DNA of 64,000 nucleotides from Flammeovirgaceae bacterium (GCA_020635915.1 JACJYU010000001.1:930001-994000); one strand, 5' to 3'; shown: positions 33,324 through 42,716, counted from the first letter of the stretch. A program made the numbers and translations. The notes: generated by a model not told the origin, from the sequence alone.

Positions 33324-34409
33324 TTATACAAATGGCAATTTGGCCACTTCTGCTTTCAACACCCTGTTCCTTACGGAAATAAAAATGGTGGACCCGGGGC
33401 TTGCATGCTCAACGGTGACATACCCCAGCCCGATCCCCAAGCCCAGCATGGGGGACATGGTCCCGGATGTCACGGCCCCAATCGTCCCTCCCTTTTCGTC
33501 TTTTATCTCATATCCATGGCGGGGTATGCCTTTGTCCACCATCTTAAAGCCTACAAGCTTTCTCTTCACCCCCTCCTCTTTTTGTTTTTTCAGGTTGGCG
33601 GAATTGGTAAAGTCCTTCGTGAATTTGGTGATCCAGCCCAGGCCGGCTTCAAGGGGCGAGGTGGTATGGTCGATGTCGTTGCCATAGAGGCAAAATCCCT
33701 TTTCCAGGCGCAGCGTGTCGCGTGCGCCCAGGCCAATGGGCTTAATGCCTTCCCCTTTGCCGGCATCAAATATGGCGTTCCATACTTTTTCCGCATCGTC
33801 CTTGTGCACATACACCTCAAACCCGCCAGAGCCGGTGTACCCGGTATTGCTCAGGATCACGTCCTTTGCCCCGGCAAACCCCCCAATGGCAAAGTGGTAG
33901 AATTTGATGGCGTTCAGGTCTGTTTTTGTCAGCTTTTGCAGCACCCCCACGGCCTTGGGGCCCTGCACGGCAAACAAGCAAATGTCACTTGAAATGTTTT
34001 TCATTTCCACGCCTTCGGTATTGAACTTCGATATCCAATTCCAGTCGTTGTCAATATTGCCTGCATTCACCACCAGCAGGTAATCGTTGTCCTTGATTTT
34101 ATAAACAATGAGGTCGTCCACTATCCCACCATTTTCATCGGGCAAACACGAGTACTGCGCCTGGCCGTCTACCAGTTTGCTGGCATCATTGGAGGTCACC
34201 CGCTGGATCAAATCCAATGCCTTGGGTCCCTTCAGGGTAAACTCGCCCATGTGCGATACGTCAAATACCCCTACTCCTTCCCTCACGGTCATGTGCTCTT
34301 CGATATCGGAAGAATACCGGACGGGCATATTAAAACCGGCAAAGGGCACCATTTTGGCACCTAGTTTTTCATGTATGGCATTTAGGGGAATTCTCTTGGC
34401 ATCGTCCAT
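33324..34409 (-). CDS. gcvT: aminomethyltransferase, glycine cleavage T protein
   Basis: The 361-residue protein transfers the aminomethyl carbon from the glycine cleavage H protein to tetrahydrofolate. Family blocks are LGAKMVPFAGFNMPVRYSSD, EHMTVREGVGVFDVSHMGEF, VVNAGNIDNDWNWI with the catalytic Asp, GYTGSGGFEVYV and RDTLRLEKGFCLYGNDID. Length fits. gcvH and gcvP are not in the window. A TAnnTTTG box lies 24 bases upstream (34433-34440). Confidence 0.95.
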   Translation of the reverse strand: MDDAKRIPLNAIHEKLGAKMVPFAGFNMPVRYSSDIEEHMTVREGVGVFDVSHMGEFTLKGPKALDLIQRVTSNDASKLVDGQAQYSCLPDENGGIVDDLIVYKIKDNDYLLVVNAGNIDNDWNWISKFNTEGVEMKNISSDICLFAVQGPKAVGVLQKLTKTDLNAIKFYHFAIGGFAGAKDVILSNTGYTGSGGFEVYVHKDDAEKVWNAIFDAGKGEGIKPIGLGARDTLRLEKGFCLYGNDIDHTTSPLEAGLGWITKFTKDFTNSANLKKQKEEGVKRKLVGFKMVDKGIPRHGYEIKDEKGGTIGAVTSGTMSPMLGLGIGLGYVTVEHASPGSTIFISVRNRVLKAEVAKLPFV

Positions 34410-34432
34410 GGCTATAGGTTTTATTCGTCAGG

Positions 34433-34440
34433 CAAAACTA
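34433..34440 (-). promoter_or_regulatory. candidate -7 box for gcvT
   Basis: Read on the minus strand the octamer is TAGTTTTG, an exact fit to TAnnTTTG, 24 bases before the gcvT ATG. No clear TTTG stands at the -33 distance. Confidence 0.4.
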
Positions 34441-34457
34441 AAAGAATCTTTGGGAAC

Positions 34458-37400
34458 TTATTGAATTACTTGACCAAAGGTACGTTGATTGGCCATCAAA
34501 AAATTCCGCAACGGCCCGGGGGGCACAAGGGCACGGAGCCTTTCAAGCGCGCTGTTGGCGTAATCGACAAACCCCATACGGGCGGCCTCAAGGCTATAGG
34601 CCTTTAATAGTTTTACCGAAAAGGGATTGGCTTGAAGGGCGTTGGCCAAAATGGTATACGGCATAAGGGTGTCCTTCCCGTGTTTTTTGAAGTAATTGGA
34701 GGATGAAATAACGGCATCTTCAAGGTAAGGGTTGGCAGTGGCCAGCCATTTGTATTGCCTTGTTGCCGCTGCGGTGTCCCCTTCCATTTCGCTTTGCAAA
34801 GCCTTGAAAAAAACCTGAAGGCTATTCCGGTGGCTGGGAATTTCAATGCCGGGTCCCTTCCATTTTTCCATGAGTTGAGGAATATTGCCCCTATTGGCCA
34901 GAAGCTCCAACTCAAACAATTGCACCCGATTGTAAAGGCCTTTGTCCACCAGCCGCAACCCTGAAATTCTTTCAAAAACCGGTATGGCCATTTCCGTCTC
35001 GTCCATTTCAAAAAGCTTTTGCCCCCTGTGAAGGATGGCGCGGGCCCTCAATTCCTCGTTTGCAATTTGCGCCACCGAAATCCGGAAGGCCAGGGAATCA
35101 TATATAGGGATTTTATAATTACAATATCCCAGTTTTTCCTCGTCATTCATCCCCTCCATTGTTTTGGCCGTCAACACCCTGGCCATCTGCGCTGCAAACC
35201 GATGGTAGGTGGAGTCTTTGTTGGATGCGAGGCTGTCCCACCTCGCCAAAGCCTCGCTTGTCCTTCCCGCTTCGGTAAGGGCCATGGCCGCTATGGGCAA
35301 GGTTTCCGAATAATCCAGGTAGGCCACATAGTCCACAAACCCCACGGCATCCCGGTAGGCTTCGTTTTCCATCGACCACATGGCAAGGATGGTATTGTAC
35401 TTGTCCTGGTCGTCACTAAAAATGGCGATGTTTTCCATTAGCGAAAACGCTTTGCTTATTTGCCCATTGGCATACAGGGAAAGTGCGGCATTGAACAACA
35501 AGGGCTCACTGAAATCCCTATTGACTGGCTTTTCGCCCAGTTCGATCACGTGGTTGATAAAAGTACTGTCCATCGTGCCCATGTGGTTGACCATGTAATT
35601 CGCCAGCAGGCTGGCGGAGAACAGGTTCAGGAGGGTGTCCTGCCTTAAACCAATATCCATGTTTATTTTAGTGCCCTGGATATTTGCGAAAGCCAGCGCG
35701 TTGCTCCTTACGCCAATATTGTCCGATGAAAGCAATGTGTACAAAGAATCGGCATTGACAGGCAAGTTGTTCTTTGCGGCCACCGCTATGAAGTTTGCGT
35801 TGGCGGCATCCCTGGTAATTTTGTTGTTGCCTGCCAATTGTAGGTAATACAACGAAGAGTCAACCAGGTTTATTTTGGAGTAGATGGCCCCCAGCGCATT
35901 TTGCACCGGCCCGCTTTGCGGAAAATATTTTAGGGCCTCGTTGAGTATGAGGCGTGCCTCCAGCCACTGGCCATTGGCCTGGTAGGTTTGGGCAAAGTTT
36001 AGGTAGGCAAACTCCGTTGGCCTTCTTTCCGTGGCCCGTTTATAATAGTTGCGTTCTTTAAGGGTGTTGAAATTCTTTTTTGCCTCCAGGTTGGCCAGGG
36101 CATAATTGGCATGATGGTTTAGGTACCCGTAAGTGCCCGATTGCTGGTAAAAAGCCTCTGCGTACTGGTCGTTGCCCAGGGTTTGGTAAAGGTCCCCTGC
36201 CGCATTGAAGTAGCCGCTGAACGCACTTTGAACTGGCACCTGCCAGGTGTTGTAGAAAACAAAGGCCAACGTGGCAATAATGCCCCCAAAGCGAAAAGTG
36301 AAATAGGGCATGCTGTTGGGTTTGTACAACACCTTGTGCACGGGCACGTTTTTGGCGAGCATCCCCAGGAAATTGGAAACGATATAGGTAAGGAAAATAA
36401 TCCCAAACCCCAGGTGCGCATAGATGATGGCATCGTTGATCGTGACCAGTGCAGGATCGTTTGCCGTGCCAATAAAATAGCCAATGGTGGCAAAACAAAT
36501 TGCCCCCAGGCCCAAAAAGAAATATGTCCCAAATGGCCCATCAGGGATTATCTTTTCATATTGAGGCTGTCGTTGGCGAAACCCCCAGACCCCCAGGATA
36601 CCTGAAATGGTGATCAACAGGTAAAAATTGATGTACATGATGTTCCAGTCGACCGCACCGATTTTGTGGGCGTAGGCAAGCGCCAGGTTGGCCATGTAAA
36701 TGGTACTGATGATAAGAAAATGGTTGAGGCTTTTCCCTTGCCTGCTCGACTGGCTGGCCACATATACAAACGAGGCTAGTATTTCGTGCGCTACCATTAG
36801 GATGAAAATGATACTTATTATTATGCCTGCACTAATGCCAGTAACCGACAGGTGGAGCAACGGGTATTCCACGGTGGCAAACCTCGCTATGAGGAGTGCC
36901 AACAATAGGGTTATCCCGGCAAAAGCGAAAAGCCTCTTGTGGAAGGCCACGGTGGTGTTAAAAAACTGAAAGTAAAAAGCCGGAAGGCCATAAAGGGCAA
37001 GGGCCAAAACCGTGAAAAGCTTGTTGGGTTGGCCAAACACGGAAACAATCTCCATCCGGAACCCTACCACAAACAAGATAAACAACCCCATCCCCATCAA
37101 ATACCAAAACCTGGGCAATGTGGTGACAACGGACAGCAACACAACCATGCCGGTTGCCAGCACGCACAGGAAAACATAACCGGCCATTACGTTGGGCTGC
37201 AACGGCTCGCCCAGCAACCTTTCAAAAATAAGAAAATTCCCACCATGCACCGTGAGGTCCAATAGTCCCTGCTGGAAGGTATGGACAGGCACGCGCATGG
37301 CCTCCAATTCCTGCATGTGGGCCCAGGTTAGGGCCGGGCCGGGCGAGGCAAACCACGAATACCAGAAGAAAAAAAGTGAAAACACAAATGCCGCTCCAAT

Positions 37401-37460
37401 CACCATCCCGATATGCCTGTGCACCTTTGCCCATGATTTCCAAAATTGAAGAGAGTGCAT
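34458..37460 (-). CDS. polytopic membrane protein with C-terminal TPR domain, unknown function
   Basis: The 1000-residue protein begins in the membrane: about ten to twelve hydrophobic segments in residues 15-450 (e.g. VIGAAFVFSLFFFWYSWF, VMAGYVFLCVLATGMVVLL, FGTYFFLGLGAICFATIGYF). A soluble helical half follows (about 470-1000) with TPR-like pairs (YYKRATERRPTEFAYLNFAQ, WLEARLILNEALKYFPQSG, SLYYLQLAGNNKITRDAANA). I know no named family. It probably scaffolds a complex on one face of the inner membrane. It is separated from gcvT by 48 bases on the same strand. Confidence 0.72.
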   Translation of the reverse strand: MHSLQFWKSWAKVHRHIGMVIGAAFVFSLFFFWYSWFASPGPALTWAHMQELEAMRVPVHTFQQGLLDLTVHGGNFLIFERLLGEPLQPNVMAGYVFLCVLATGMVVLLSVVTTLPRFWYLMGMGLFILFVVGFRMEIVSVFGQPNKLFTVLALALYGLPAFYFQFFNTTVAFHKRLFAFAGITLLLALLIARFATVEYPLLHLSVTGISAGIIISIIFILMVAHEILASFVYVASQSSRQGKSLNHFLIISTIYMANLALAYAHKIGAVDWNIMYINFYLLITISGILGVWGFRQRQPQYEKIIPDGPFGTYFFLGLGAICFATIGYFIGTANDPALVTINDAIIYAHLGFGIIFLTYIVSNFLGMLAKNVPVHKVLYKPNSMPYFTFRFGGIIATLAFVFYNTWQVPVQSAFSGYFNAAGDLYQTLGNDQYAEAFYQQSGTYGYLNHHANYALANLEAKKNFNTLKERNYYKRATERRPTEFAYLNFAQTYQANGQWLEARLILNEALKYFPQSGPVQNALGAIYSKINLVDSSLYYLQLAGNNKITRDAANANFIAVAAKNNLPVNADSLYTLLSSDNIGVRSNALAFANIQGTKINMDIGLRQDTLLNLFSASLLANYMVNHMGTMDSTFINHVIELGEKPVNRDFSEPLLFNAALSLYANGQISKAFSLMENIAIFSDDQDKYNTILAMWSMENEAYRDAVGFVDYVAYLDYSETLPIAAMALTEAGRTSEALARWDSLASNKDSTYHRFAAQMARVLTAKTMEGMNDEEKLGYCNYKIPIYDSLAFRISVAQIANEELRARAILHRGQKLFEMDETEMAIPVFERISGLRLVDKGLYNRVQLFELELLANRGNIPQLMEKWKGPGIEIPSHRNSLQVFFKALQSEMEGDTAAATRQYKWLATANPYLEDAVISSSNYFKKHGKDTLMPYTILANALQANPFSVKLLKAYSLEAARMGFVDYANSALERLRALVPPGPLRNFLMANQRTFGQVIQ

Positions 37461-37610
37461 TCGGGTAGTGGTTTTTGACCCTCAAACTAAAGAAGGCCAG
37501 GTGAAAATGAAAATGGCTGGGAAAGTTTGGGGCAAGGTGAAGGCGTGCCCTGCAGGTCGTGCCCATCCTGAACGGTAAGGGCATTAAAAAATTTTAAGGT
37601 CAGCGTGGGC

Positions 37611-37898
37611 CTACTCAAGTACTTTTGGCACCCTAAAGTAATCGCCATCTTTTTTAGGTGCGTTTTTCAACGCTTCTTCTTTTGAAAGCCCGGTGCTTGC
37701 TTTATCCTCCCGCAAAGCATTGACCTCGTGCGACATGGTCGTGAGCGGCTCCACGCCCTCGGTGTCCACCTCATTCAACTTCTCAACAAATGACACCATT
37801 TTTTGCATGTCTTCCATCATTTTTTGAGCGTCCTTTTCCGGCACCTCCAACCGGGCCAGGTGGGCGACCTTCCTCAATGTTTCCTTGTCAATCTTCAT
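37611..37898 (-). CDS. gatC: Asp-tRNA(Asn)/Glu-tRNA(Gln) amidotransferase subunit C
   Basis: The 95-residue protein is GatC, the small subunit that stabilises the GatAB amidotransferase used to make Gln-tRNA or Asn-tRNA. Family features are LRKVAHLARLEVPE at the N-terminus, VEPLTTMSHEVNALREDKA in the middle, and the ending KDGDYFRVPKVLE. gatA and gatB are not nearby. Its start overlaps the end of the upstream plsC by eleven bases, so the two are co-translated. Confidence 0.93.
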   Translation of the reverse strand: MKIDKETLRKVAHLARLEVPEKDAQKMMEDMQKMVSFVEKLNEVDTEGVEPLTTMSHEVNALREDKASTGLSKEEALKNAPKKDGDYFRVPKVLE

Positions 37899-38634
37899 CC
37901 TTCAGTGTTCCCGGGTTTTCCTTTTTTAATTCCGCATCGATCACGTTGTACACCCTTTCCTTCAAGGTGCCCATGTCATCCAATGTCATTCCAGCAACAT
38001 CCACCGGCTCATGGAATATTATTTTCACGGGCGTCCAGTGCAACAACATGGGCTCCACAGGCAAAAGTATCCAATTATGGGGAATGGTGACGGGCACAAT
38101 GGGTATTTGTTTTTCGATGGCGGCCCTAAAAGCCCCATCCTTGAGCCTTGCCATTTTAGGGGGCTGGTGGGTGTATATGCCGCCTTCTATAAAAATAGTG
38201 AGGCTCTTCCCTTCGTCCAGTGCTTTTAAGGATTTTACCAACGTGGCATACATGCTCTTTAGCTTGGTCCGGTCCACGGTGATGTGCAGGTGTTTGTACA
38301 TCCACCCAAAGAGGGGCACTGATTCCATCTCGCTTTTGCCCACAAAAATGGTGTCGTGGGCATTGAGGCCCATAGTGGGTATATCGATAAAGGAGAAATG
38401 GTTGGGGGCAAATATGTATTGCTTATAGGGGTATAGTTTGGCCCGGTACTCCAATTTCCAGGGGATGCCGAGCAGCAGGTAAAACGATTTCGCCCACCAC
38501 CGGTTGATGGCCCCCACGAGTTTGAATTTTTTTGGAAAAAAAATAGGGACGAGAAGCGGAATGAAATAAACCACGAACAACAAGCCAAACACCAACATTC
38601 CGTATGCCGTGTACACTTTTTTCAGAAGGCGCAT
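37888..38634 (-). CDS. PlsC-family acyltransferase (second copy)
   Basis: The 248-residue protein is an LPLAT/PlsC-type acyltransferase. It has an N-terminal membrane segment (YGMLVFGLLFVVYFIPLLVPI), the HX4D motif in FAPNHFSFIDIPT, and LTIFIEGGIYTHQPPKM at the place of the FPEGT motif, where Pro is replaced by Ile and Thr by Gly. It also has VPLFGWMYKHLHITVDR. It differs from the copy at 13827 and may use another lyso-lipid or acyl donor. It overlaps gatC by eleven bases. A hairpin terminator separates it from the M24 gene upstream. Confidence 0.88.
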   Translation of the reverse strand: MRLLKKVYTAYGMLVFGLLFVVYFIPLLVPIFFPKKFKLVGAINRWWAKSFYLLLGIPWKLEYRAKLYPYKQYIFAPNHFSFIDIPTMGLNAHDTIFVGKSEMESVPLFGWMYKHLHITVDRTKLKSMYATLVKSLKALDEGKSLTIFIEGGIYTHQPPKMARLKDGAFRAAIEKQIPIVPVTIPHNWILLPVEPMLLHWTPVKIIFHEPVDVAGMTLDDMGTLKERVYNVIDAELKKENPGTLKDED

Positions 38635-38687
38635 AGGGAAAAAGAGGGTAAAGCCAAAAATGAATATTTCAACATCGAATTAAAGAT

Positions 38688-38719
38688 AAAAAATGCCGCG
38701 TATCCTGCGGCATTTTTTT
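38688..38719 (-). terminator. intrinsic terminator after the M24 peptidase gene
   Basis: AAAAAATGCCGC (38688-38699) and GCGGCATTTTTT (38707-38718) form a perfect 12-base inverted repeat with a seven-base loop. Reading on either strand, a GC stem is followed by a T-run, so it can stop transcription both ways. On the minus strand it lies 20 bases after the M24 stop and before plsC. Confidence 0.85.
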
Positions 38720-38737
38720 CGGAAAGGGCCTCCTTGG

Positions 38738-40054
38738 CTACTTCACATTGGCCAGGGGTTTCGGCACAATGATTATTTCGGTTTGCCTCCCGTCAATGTA
38801 ATTCACTCCCCTTTCATGGAAATAGGCGTCCTCCTCAAGGGCAATCCTCACATCTTTCTTCCACTCTGGCACATTCACCATACAGTTCAATTCAATGGAG
38901 TAGGCGGTGTTAAGGTGAAGGGGGTAATCCCCATCGTCAGGCACGCCTCCTTGTGCGTCCCACATGCCAAGGGTGGTGCCGGCAGCATGCCCATGATAGC
39001 CAATGGGATGGGTGTAGATGGATGGGACGATGCCCTCTGCTATGGCTTGTGCGCGGGATTCCGCCAATACCTGGTTGCCTGTTTTCCCTACTTTGAAATT
39101 GTTGGTAAAAATATCCTGTAACCGGTTACCTTTCTTAAACGCGGCCTTCAGGTATTCCGGTGCGTCCGTCTCGCCCGGCTTTAGTATATAGGCATGCTCC
39201 TGGGTGTCGGTGTTCAACCTCAGGTAGGTGATGCCAAAATCCACATGCAGGAAATCCCCGGGGCGAATAACGTTTTCAGTAAGGGTGCCCGGGCGCTGGA
39301 TGTCCACACTGGGATGGAACCAGGTGTCGAGTTTCAATTCCTTTATCTTTTCCCTATACCACCACACCAAATCATCGGTGGTGGTGGCCCCGGGCTGTAT
39401 CACCTGATCAGAGAAACCCTCGGCTATGATCTGGTGGGCAATACGGCAAATCTGGGGATATATTTCCATTTCCTTTTTCGAGCGGGTCTCCAACCAGGCC
39501 ACCGCCAATTTCTCGGCCGACACCACATTGCCCTGAAGCTTCTTTGGAAGCACTTTCATTAAGTTGTCATAATCATTGGACGTAAGCCCATCGGCATGGC
39601 CCCAAATAGCGGCCTTGTTCACCCCAATCTTTTTGGGGTTCCTTTCTTCAATGATTTTGCCAAGCCTGGCCCATTGGTCCGGTTGGCTTTCGGGGTCCCA
39701 GGCCCGCTTAAACATTTTGCCCACATCATAGCGGGCCACGGCCAAGTATTCCACCTCGTTTCCTTTGTCAAACATGACCAGCATGGTGGTCCTGCGCGCG
39801 GCCATCCAGGTGGCCGGCAGCAATGTCTTGATCACCGGGTCTTCATTGTATTCCCGCGACATAACGATCCACATATCGAAGCCTTCCCTTTTCATCAAAG
39901 CAGGCAATAAATTTTGGAGGCGGTCGTCCAGCAGTTCATCTATGACCTTGGCCTGCTCGCGCTGGGTCAACACAGTGGGGTATTGCGCCATTGAGCCTAT
40001 TGCCATAAAGAGGCAACAAATGGCAATTAAAGGGACCTTGTTCATGTTAGGCAT
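38738..40054 (-). CDS. secreted M24 family metallopeptidase (Xaa-Pro aminopeptidase-like)
   Basis: The 438-residue protein has a signal peptide (MNKVPLIAICCLFMAIGSMAQ) and a creatinase/prolidase-like N-domain. The C-terminal pita-bread domain shows all five metal ligands in order: Asp in LHVDFGITY, Asp in LNTDTQEHAYIL, His in GYHGHAAGTTLG, Glu in YSIELNCMV, and Glu in IALEEDAYFHERG. It would remove N-terminal residues before proline, outside the cytoplasm. The ATG at 40054 gives MPNM; the next ATG is three codons on. A strong terminator follows. Confidence 0.88.
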   Translation of the reverse strand: MPNMNKVPLIAICCLFMAIGSMAQYPTVLTQREQAKVIDELLDDRLQNLLPALMKREGFDMWIVMSREYNEDPVIKTLLPATWMAARRTTMLVMFDKGNEVEYLAVARYDVGKMFKRAWDPESQPDQWARLGKIIEERNPKKIGVNKAAIWGHADGLTSNDYDNLMKVLPKKLQGNVVSAEKLAVAWLETRSKKEMEIYPQICRIAHQIIAEGFSDQVIQPGATTTDDLVWWYREKIKELKLDTWFHPSVDIQRPGTLTENVIRPGDFLHVDFGITYLRLNTDTQEHAYILKPGETDAPEYLKAAFKKGNRLQDIFTNNFKVGKTGNQVLAESRAQAIAEGIVPSIYTHPIGYHGHAAGTTLGMWDAQGGVPDDGDYPLHLNTAYSIELNCMVNVPEWKKDVRIALEEDAYFHERGVNYIDGRQTEIIIVPKPLANVK

Positions 40055-40171
40055 ACGTTGTAGTTTACAATTTGATTTAATTTTCCTTTTTCCATTTTGC
40101 CCAAAATATAAACCATATCATGGGCAATGTGCAAATGGAATGCTACAAGGGGAGGATGGACGGTTTCCGCC

Positions 40172-40732
40172 CTATCGTTTGAGCCCCAATACGCACCTTT
40201 GGTTTTTCAAAATTTCCGTGGCATTGTCCACTTCTATCCTGGATTTCACATCGTTCAGCTTTTCTTTGATGGATCCCTCTATTTCCCGCATTTGCATGGC
40301 CTCAATAAACCGCTTCACTTCTTCCTTGTCCTCCAGCAACAAGGGCGGCACGGGCGTGGGCTTGTCGCTTTCATCTTTGGCCACCATGGTAAAGTATGAG
40401 GTATTGGTATGTTTTACCACGCCCAGTTTAACATTTTCCGCAATTACCCTTATGCCCACCACCATGGAGGTGCGCCCTACAAAGTTTACCGATGCCAGCA
40501 AAGAGACCAAATCCCCTACCTCCACCGGTTGCAGGAATTCAACCCCCACCACCGACACCGTGACACAATAATTGCCCGAATGCTTGGAGGCGCAGGCAAA
40601 GGCAACCTTGTCCATGAGGGAAAGCAATATGCCGCCATGTATCTTTCCTCCAAAATTGGCATAGGAGGGGATCATCAACTCCGTAATGGTGGTTTGGGAG
40701 TGCTTGACGGGCTTGGGTTGGTCTTTGTCCAT
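40172..40732 (-). CDS. hotdog-fold acyl-CoA thioesterase
   Basis: The 186-residue protein is an acyl-CoA thioesterase of the YciA/BACH hotdog type, which hydrolyses acyl-CoA to free fatty acid and CoA. It shows MIPSYANFGGKIHGGILLSLMD (quoted in two pieces: MIPSYANFGGK and IHGGILLSLMD) with the active-site Asn/Asp region, CVTVSVVGVEFLQPVEVGD, and TSMVVGIRVIAENV. The C-terminal 50 residues form a charged helix (EVKRFIEAMQMREIEG). An in-frame ATG at 40753 adds seven residues. It is the gene before MATE on the same strand. Confidence 0.85.
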   Translation of the reverse strand: MDKDQPKPVKHSQTTITELMIPSYANFGGKIHGGILLSLMDKVAFACASKHSGNYCVTVSVVGVEFLQPVEVGDLVSLLASVNFVGRTSMVVGIRVIAENVKLGVVKHTNTSYFTMVAKDESDKPTPVPPLLLEDKEEVKRFIEAMQMREIEGSIKEKLNDVKSRIEVDNATEILKNQRCVLGLKR

Positions 40733-40788
40733 GGCCTGGTTTTGGCCGTACAAATTATATAAAAACCTGAAACATTAAAAACGCAAGG

Positions 40789-42138
40789 TCAGCCCTTTGC
40801 GGGAAGTGTTTGCAACAGCCGCCTGAACCTGATGAACATGGCGAGCGCGGTTAAGGTAAGCCCGATAAGCAACCCATACCAAATCCCCACGCTTCCATAC
40901 CCGGCCTTGAACCCCAGGGCATAACCCAGTGGCAGCCCGATGACCCAATAGGCAATGAAAATAAAGGCCGAAGGCACCTTCACATCCTGCAAGCCCCTCA
41001 ACGCTCCGGTACACACCACCTGTGCGCCATCGGAGAGCTGAAAAAACCCGGCTATAACGATTAATGGGGAAGCCAGGGCAATCACTTCGGCATTATCAAT
41101 ATATATGGTAGGCAAAAAATTCCTGCCCAGGATAAAAAGCACTGCCCAACACGACATAAACACCAGTGCGATAAGGATAAGGGTGTACGCCACGTCTTTG
41201 AGCTTGCCAAAGTTGCGTTTTCCCAACTCATGGCTTACCCGTATGGTGGCAGCTGACGCCAGCCCCGAAGTGGTCATATAACTAATGGTGGCCAGGTTGA
41301 TTGCAATCTGGTGGGCGGCCAGGCTGTTAGTGCCCAGCCATCCCATCATAATGGCGGAGAAGTCAAAAGCTGCCACCTCAAATATAAATTGCATACCGGC
41401 CGGAATGCCGATGTTCAACAAGCGTTTGAAAAGCCGGGAGGAATAATTTCCCGGAACGATGCCCACACGGTAAAGTTTAAACCCTTTGGCAAAGTAGATA
41501 TATGCCCCTATGGCCACCATCATGGCGGTGCGTGAGGCCAGCGACCCCCACCCGGCACCATTTAGCCCCAGGGCAGGGAGGCCAGCGCGCCCATAGATCA
41601 ATAAATAGTTTAGCAGCACGTTGAGCACCACACTGCCCAGCATAATGATCATGGCTATACGGGTGTTGGAAAGGCCCTCTGCAAATTGCCGGAAGGATTG
41701 AAAAACCAACAAGGGCAGCAGCGAGAAAGCAAGTATGGACAAGTAAGGAATGGCCAGTTGCACCACTTCTTCAGGCTGGTCGATGTAATACAGCAAAGGC
41801 CTGCACAGCAAAACCAGTACTATCAAGACAACGCCATTCACCAATGCGATCATCAGGCCATGGCGCAACGTGTCGTTTATTTTATCGGTATCGTTGTCCC
41901 CGTGTGCGGTCGCCACCAGTGGCGTGATGGCGTATGAAACACCAATGCCAAACAACATTAATATATTGAAAATTACATTGGCAAGTGACGAGGCCGCCAG
42001 GGAGGTGGCGCCCACATGGCCCACCATAATGCTGTCGGTAACCCCCACCATGACATGGCTTAACTGGCTCAACATTACGGGGTAGGCCAGCCTCCAGCTC
42101 TGCCTTACATGGGGCCGGTATCTATCCAGGACGTTCAA
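40789..42138 (-). CDS. MATE family multidrug/toxin efflux transporter
   Basis: The 449-residue protein has about twelve membrane segments in two related halves. Typical MATE features are WRLAYPVMLSQLSHVMVGVTDSIMVG (split as WRLAYPVMLSQLSHVMVG and VTDSIMVG), NVLLNYLLIYGRAGLPALG, and FDFSAIMMGWLGTNSLAAHQIA. MATE proteins export cationic drugs or metabolites with Na+ or H+. The Asp in helix 1 region (VTDSIMVG) is present. The start overlaps the NUDIX stop by four bases, so they are co-translated. Confidence 0.92.
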   Translation of the reverse strand: MNVLDRYRPHVRQSWRLAYPVMLSQLSHVMVGVTDSIMVGHVGATSLAASSLANVIFNILMLFGIGVSYAITPLVATAHGDNDTDKINDTLRHGLMIALVNGVVLIVLVLLCRPLLYYIDQPEEVVQLAIPYLSILAFSLLPLLVFQSFRQFAEGLSNTRIAMIIMLGSVVLNVLLNYLLIYGRAGLPALGLNGAGWGSLASRTAMMVAIGAYIYFAKGFKLYRVGIVPGNYSSRLFKRLLNIGIPAGMQFIFEVAAFDFSAIMMGWLGTNSLAAHQIAINLATISYMTTSGLASAATIRVSHELGKRNFGKLKDVAYTLILIALVFMSCWAVLFILGRNFLPTIYIDNAEVIALASPLIVIAGFFQLSDGAQVVCTGALRGLQDVKVPSAFIFIAYWVIGLPLGYALGFKAGYGSVGIWYGLLIGLTLTALAMFIRFRRLLQTLPAKG

Positions 42139-42689
42139 AACCCTTTTAACCTGGCCAATTTCAATATTCCAATCACGCTGAGGCTATCGGTGATGCTTCC
42201 GTTGCACACCATCTTCAACGCTTCCTCAAATGGGATTTTCCACAATTGTAAATCCGCTTCCGTGTCTTCCAACTGTGGCTCGCCCATTTCAATGCCTTCC
42301 GCCAGGAACACAATCCCCTCCTCATCGGTCACGGAGTTGGAGAGGTGCACACGTGCAATTTCCGTCCAGGCCTTTGCGGTAAGCCCTGTTTCTTCCTTTA
42401 ATTCCCTCTTGGCGGACTCAAGCGGGCCAGTGGACAATGGGCCTCCCCCTTCCGGGATTTCCCACGACCACACCCCAAGCGTATAGCGGTGCTGGCCCAC
42501 CATCCAGGTGTGGTTGTTTTCGTCCAACGGAACAATCCCAATGGCCTTGTTTTTAAAGTGCACCTTTCCATATATCCCCCGGCTTCCTGCCGGGTTCACC
42601 ACCTGGTGCTCTTCCAGCTTTATCCAAGGGTTTTCGTAAACCTCGCGCCTCTCCAGGGCCTGCCACCTTTTGATTTTTGATTTGTCCAT
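42135..42689 (-). CDS. NUDIX hydrolase (ADP-ribose pyrophosphatase type)
   Basis: The 184-residue protein contains a full Nudix box, GGGPLSTGPLESAKRELKEE followed by TGL, matching G-x5-E-x7-REUxEExGU. The layout (VVNPAGSRGIYGKVHFKNKAIGIVPL before the box, split here: VVNPAGSRGIYGKV and HFKNKAIGIVPL) fits enzymes that cleave ADP-ribose or related nucleoside diphosphate sugars. The ATG overlaps the MATE gene by four bases. A -7 box lies 20 bases upstream, diverging from rnhB. Confidence 0.9.
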   Translation of the reverse strand: MDKSKIKRWQALERREVYENPWIKLEEHQVVNPAGSRGIYGKVHFKNKAIGIVPLDENNHTWMVGQHRYTLGVWSWEIPEGGGPLSTGPLESAKRELKEETGLTAKAWTEIARVHLSNSVTDEEGIVFLAEGIEMGEPQLEDTEADLQLWKIPFEEALKMVCNGSITDSLSVIGILKLARLKGF

Positions 42690-42708
42690 TTCGAAATTCC
42701 CGCTACCA

Positions 42709-42716
42709 CAAAACTA
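42709..42716 (-). promoter_or_regulatory. candidate -7 box for the NUDIX-MATE operon
   Basis: On the minus strand this is TAGTTTTG, an exact TAnnTTTG, 20 bases before the NUDIX ATG. The opposite strand carries TATCTTGC at 42738-42745 just before rnhB, a one-mismatch form, so this 57-base gap may hold both divergent promoters. Confidence 0.45.

Noticed and set aside
33054..33992. 312-residue plus-strand open frame across comB and gcvT
   Set aside because: It spans the gap between two well-supported minus-strand genes and has no family match.
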